Part shown: positions 6,543-8,923 of the stretch, piece after piece
Numbering within the stretch: position 1 is the stretch's first letter
Layout: each line of letters begins with the position of its first letter
Source: Kiritimatiellia bacterium
GTDB taxonomy: Bacteria > Verrucomicrobiota > Kiritimatiellia > RFP12 > DVOR01
Length of the DNA stretch: 8,923 nt
Direction: 5' to 3'
NCBI GenBank assembly: GCA_017548245.1
Contig: JAFYMU010000166.1
Coordinates: forward strand, 1 to 8,923
Translations under genes and position numbers: made by a program
Notes under the pieces: generated by a model
Database searches by the model: none
What the model was told of the DNA's origin: nothing
Seen by the model: only the letters and a program-made list of their open reading frames with translations

Positions 6543-6581
6543 TTGTTGGGTTCATCATAAGCCATCCGCACATCCCAACAA
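6543..6581. repeat. 8-bp perfect inverted repeat around a promoter
   Basis: TTGTTGGG at 6543-6550 and its exact reverse complement CCCAACAA at 6574-6581 are 23 bp apart. One arm covers most of the proposed -35 box and the other the predicted transcription start of the 93-aa gene. This is a layout seen at repressor operators, but one occurrence could be chance. Confidence 0.5.
6554..6581 (-). promoter_or_regulatory. Promoter candidate for the 93-aa gene
   Basis: Minus-strand TTGTTG (6576-6581) and TATGAT (6554-6559) are separated by 16 bp, with the -10 box matching the sigma-70 consensus at five of six positions. Transcription would begin near 6547, about 18 nt before the ATG. An inverted repeat (6543-6550 and 6574-6581) brackets the element. 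Confidence 0.45.
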
Positions 6582-6612
6582 AAGGTTACACCACCCATGC
6601 CCATCCCCCAAT

Positions 6613-6648
6613 AAAACGAAAAGAGACACCCTTTCGGATGTCTCTTTT
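6613..6648 (-). terminator. Rho-independent terminator of pckG
   Basis: A 10-bp perfect stem (6619-6628 with 6639-6648; AAAAGAGACA and its complement) closes a 10-nt loop that can pair further inside. On the minus strand it is followed by TTTTCGTTTTAT. It starts 19 bp after the pckG stop codon. The A/T-rich arms mean it may also work on the opposite strand. Confidence 0.9.
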
Positions 6649-6667
6649 CTTGGAATCAAGCCAAAGC

Positions 6668-8536
6668 TTACTTGTTGAGTGCTTCGGTGATTTCTGCGAG
6701 CTTAGCGGTGAGCGCAGCAGGAATGCGATCGCCGAACTTCTCCCAGGATTCCTTCACGCCAGCAACTTCCTTCTTCCAGCCTTCGATATCGACGGTGAGG
6801 AGTTCCTTGAGCGTTTCAGGAGTGGTTTCGCAACCTTCCAAATCGATTGCATCGTCGGTCGGCATGATACCGATAGGCGTGACCTTCGTAGAAGCCTTGC
6901 CTTCGATAGCTTCGCAGACCCACTTGAGCACGCGGCTGTTGTCGCCGAAGCCAGGCCACATGAAGTTGCCATCAGCATCCTTGCGGAACCAGTTCACGAA
7001 GAACACCTTCGGGAGCTTGTCAGCGTCAACCTTGTCAGCCATGGAGAGCCAGTGACCGAAGTAGTCAGCCATGTTGTAACCGCAGAACGGGAGCATTGCC
7101 ATCGGGTCACGACGCACCTGACCGATCTGGTCGGAGATCACAGCAGCGGTCACTTCGGAACCAGCAGCAGAACCCATGTACACGCCGTGAGCCCAGTCGG
7201 TAGCCATGTTGACCAACGGAATCGTGGACGGACGACGACCGCCGAAGAGGATAGCATCCACCGGCACGCCAGCAGGATCTTCCCATTCCTTAGCGATCAC
7301 AGGGCACTGATCAGCCGGAGCGGTGAAACGAGAGTTCGGGTGAGCAGCCTTGATGAATTCGCCAGTGCCGTCAGCGTTAGCGACCATCTTGTTCGGCTTT
7401 TCCTTAGAAGCGTAGCAATCGTTGCCCTTCCAGTCGATACCGTGAGCAGGAGCAGGCACGCCCATGTCTTCCCACCACACATCGCCGTCGTCGGTGAGCA
7501 CCACGTTGGTGAAGATGGTGTTAGCGCGGCAAGCTTCGAGAGCGTTGGGGTTGGAGACCTTGGAGGTACCCGGAGCCACGCCGAAGAAGCCGTTTTCAGG
7601 GTTGATCGCGTGGAGCTTGCCGGTGTTCTTGTCGGCGTGGATCCATGCGATATCGTCACCGCAGGTTTCAACCTTCCAACCAGGGAGGGTCGGCAACATC
7701 ATGGCGAGGTTGGTCTTACCGCAAGCCGAGGGGAATGCAGCCGTCACGAAGTAGCTCTTGTTTTCAGGGCTGGTCAGCTTCAAGATGAGCATGTGTTCAG
7801 CCATCCAACCTTCCTTCTTAGCGAGAGCGGAAGCGATACGGAGAGCGAAGCACTTCTTACCGAGAAGAGCGTTACCGCCGTAACCCGAACCGAAGGACCA
7901 AATGGCTTCTTCGCCCGGATCGGTGAACTGAGTGATGTACTTCTTTTCCATCGGAGCGCAAGGCCATGCGACGTCTTCCTGGCCGGGTTCGAGCGGAGCG
8001 CCCACAGAGTGGTAGCACTTCACGAATTCAGCGCCCTTGTTGATGAGATCGAGAGCAGCGTCGCCCATGCGGGTCATAATGCGCATGTTGCAAACGACGT
8101 ATGCAGAGTCGGTGAGTTCCACACCGAGCTTCGAGAGAGGAGAACCGATGGGGCCCATGGAGTAAGGGATCACATAGAGGGTACGACCCTTCATGCAGCC
8201 CTTGTAGAGTTCCCACATGATCTTCTTCATTTCGGCCGGATCCATCCAGTTGTTGGTCGGACCTGCATCATCCTTGTTCTTGCAGCAGATGTAGGTGCGG
8301 CCTTCAACGCGAGCCACGTCAGATTCATGCGAGCGAACGAGATAGCAGCCCGGGCGCTTTTCTTCGTTCAACTTAATCCATGCACCACGTGCGACTTCTG
8401 CCGCAGCGAGAGCATCGTATTCTTCCTTAGAACCATTGCAAACGACGATTTTGTCAGGGGTTGCGTGGTCAGCGAATTCCTTCACCCATGCCTTCAACTC
8501 AGGGTTGGTGATCTTATCAAGGCAGCAGCAGCTCAT
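6668..8536 (-). CDS. pckG: Phosphoenolpyruvate carboxykinase (GTP)
   Basis: This 622-residue enzyme, of normal length for the GTP class, interconverts oxaloacetate plus GTP with PEP, CO2 and GDP in the cytoplasm. The diagnostic P-loop FPSACGKTN (268-276) contains the reactive Cys272 that marks the GTP type; the ATP type has a different loop. Also visible are SDVARVEGRT (72-81) with the substrate-binding Arg76, AGPTNNWMDP (91-100), SFGSGYGGNALLGKK (214-228), the metal-binding GDDIAWI (293-299), NPENGFFGVAPGTS (312-325) and FGGRRPSTIPLV (431-442) with the mobile-loop arginines. The ATG at 8536 has GGAG 7 nt upstream. The gene has its own promoter, leader and terminator, so it is a single-gene transcript. 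In fermentative anaerobes it often runs toward oxaloacetate, fixing CO2; the direction here is inference. Cysteine is frequent (20 residues), including CCC at 3-5. Codon choice looks more biased than in neighbouring genes, fitting high expression. Confidence 0.98.
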   Translation of the reverse strand: MSCCCLDKITNPELKAWVKEFADHATPDKIVVCNGSKEEYDALAAAEVARGAWIKLNEEKRPGCYLVRSHESDVARVEGRTYICCKNKDDAGPTNNWMDPAEMKKIMWELYKGCMKGRTLYVIPYSMGPIGSPLSKLGVELTDSAYVVCNMRIMTRMGDAALDLINKGAEFVKCYHSVGAPLEPGQEDVAWPCAPMEKKYITQFTDPGEEAIWSFGSGYGGNALLGKKCFALRIASALAKKEGWMAEHMLILKLTSPENKSYFVTAAFPSACGKTNLAMMLPTLPGWKVETCGDDIAWIHADKNTGKLHAINPENGFFGVAPGTSKVSNPNALEACRANTIFTNVVLTDDGDVWWEDMGVPAPAHGIDWKGNDCYASKEKPNKMVANADGTGEFIKAAHPNSRFTAPADQCPVIAKEWEDPAGVPVDAILFGGRRPSTIPLVNMATDWAHGVYMGSAAGSEVTAAVISDQIGQVRRDPMAMLPFCGYNMADYFGHWLSMADKVDADKLPKVFFVNWFRKDADGNFMWPGFGDNSRVLKWVCEAIEGKASTKVTPIGIMPTDDAIDLEGCETTPETLKELLTVDIEGWKKEVAGVKESWEKFGDRIPAALTAKLAEITEALNK

Positions 8537-8570
8537 GTAGCTTCTCCGATGTGTTGATTCTGTTCTTGTA

Positions 8571-8630
8571 AGCGTTTGCCATTGGCTTGGCCGCGCACTC
8601 GCGCTTCCGCCACAACTGGCATCAAACGCT
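8571..8630 (-). promoter_or_regulatory. Structured 5' leader of pckG: 60-nt extended hairpin
   Basis: The transcript from the pckG promoter should start at or a few bases before this element. Its ends are perfectly complementary over 7 bp (8624-8630 with 8571-8577). After a 3-nt bulge, GCCA pairs with UGGC (8617-8620 with 8578-8581). Inside, UUG/CAA, UGGC/GCCA and a GCGC stem with a GAGU loop (8597-8600) continue the rod. About 22 base pairs result, leaving about 34 nt of open leader with the ribosome site. It could stabilise the mRNA or be a regulatory switch. It matches no riboswitch class I recognise. Confidence 0.6.
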
Positions 8631-8634
8631 CCAC

Positions 8635-8664
8635 ATTATACCGCAGATTTACGCCTGAACGCAA
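8635..8664 (-). promoter_or_regulatory. Sigma-70-type promoter of pckG
   Basis: Minus-strand TTGCGT (8659-8664), an 18-bp spacer and a perfect TATAAT (8635-8640) form the clearest promoter in the window. The predicted start near 8628 gives a leader of about 92 nt. Confidence 0.85.
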
Positions 8665-8737
8665 GCACCCTTTTTCGCAATCCCCCCGAAATCGTTCCAA
8701 AGAGGTACGAATTCACGCACCACGCCCACACAATAAA

Positions 8738-8765
8738 GAAAACAGGCCCAGCTGGGCCTGTTTTC
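8738..8765 (-). terminator. 28-bp perfect palindrome, terminator of the right-edge gene
   Basis: GAAAACAGGCCCAG is followed directly by its exact reverse complement, giving a 28-bp palindrome that folds into a GC-rich hairpin with an A-rich base. On the minus strand it is followed by TTTATTGTG, and it lies 24 bp after the stop at 8790. The same hairpin on the plus strand is followed only by AAGG, so action on the minus strand is favoured. Confidence 0.85.
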
Positions 8766-8789
8766 AAGGAGAGCAGATGTGGAACGCAA

Positions 8790-8923
8790 TCATGGGATAT
8801 AACGCCCCGCCCTCCAATTCATCAACGCTTCTGCCAATCGTGGAACATTCGCGCCCTCAATCAACATGATATTTCTAGAGTTCCGAATGCGCTCCAACAC
8901 CATCCCCTCTTGTTGTTTAGCCG
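8790..8923 (-). CDS. C-terminal fragment of an unrecognised protein
   Basis: Only the last 43 codons and the TGA stop are inside the window. The fragment contains MVLERIRNSRNIMLIEGANV and ends MNWRAGRYIP. It is a mixed, soluble-looking sequence with no membrane helix or cysteine motif, and I cannot assign a family. Support for coding comes from the fact that the other two minus frames have stops in this stretch and from the strong terminator 24 bp downstream. No start codon is visible, so the gene begins beyond the right edge. It is probably transcribed separately from pckG, which has its own promoter. Confidence 0.6.
   Translation of the reverse strand, partial: AKQQEGMVLERIRNSRNIMLIEGANVPRLAEALMNWRAGRYIP

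Noticed and set aside
6638..8557. A 639-codon open frame on the plus strand, fully antisense to pckG
   Set aside because: It exists because strong codon bias in pckG avoids stop codons in the matching antisense frame. The product is rich in His, Ser and Arg without domains, no ribosome site precedes it, and pckG is unmistakable.

Overview
The window looks like chromosomal DNA from an anaerobic, Gram-negative-type bacterium. Ferredoxin-linked 2-oxoacid oxidation, a flavoprotein with an iron-sulfur cysteine motif and a lipoprotein point that way. The taxon cannot be fixed from sequence alone; a member of the Verrucomicrobiota/Kiritimatiellota/Lentisphaerota group is a low-confidence guess. Every gene I can support lies on the minus strand, so the text reads from high to low coordinates. 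I see no mobile elements, tRNA or rRNA genes, CRISPR arrays or prophage genes.

Right edge (8923 to 8738): the C-terminal end of an unrecognised gene, followed by a 28-bp perfect palindrome that should act as a terminator. Next comes pckG (8536 to 6668), GTP-dependent phosphoenolpyruvate carboxykinase. It has a textbook promoter (TTGCGT, 18 bp, TATAAT), a 5' leader that can fold into a 60-nt extended hairpin, and its own terminator. A small 93-aa orphan gene follows (6529 to 6248). Its promoter candidate is bracketed by an 8-bp perfect inverted repeat.

Centre (6071 to 2578): a tight operon for a 2-oxoacid:ferredoxin oxidoreductase. It encodes a 2x[4Fe-4S] ferredoxin subunit, a VorB-like alpha subunit and a fused beta-gamma subunit, with junctions overlapping by 4 bp (ATGA) and 1 bp (TAATG). 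The last gene is a stand-alone IMP cyclohydrolase, the N-terminal half of normal PurH, with an altered active-site segment. A rho-independent terminator closes the unit. PEPCK links oxaloacetate and PEP, and the oxidoreductase links 2-oxoacids, acyl-CoA, CO2 and reduced ferredoxin. Together they suggest fermentative carbon and amino-acid metabolism.

Left part (2534 to 1): four closely spaced genes, probably co-transcribed. They encode a PHP phosphoesterase of the YciV/RNase AM type with all nine metal ligands, an Isf-like flavodoxin-fold protein, a MarC-family membrane protein, and a DUF3298-type lipoprotein cut by the window edge.

The most interesting items are the structured pckG leader, the divergent free-standing IMP cyclohydrolase and its linkage to the oxidoreductase, and the beta-gamma fusion. 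I found nothing that clearly amounts to a new defence or mobile system.
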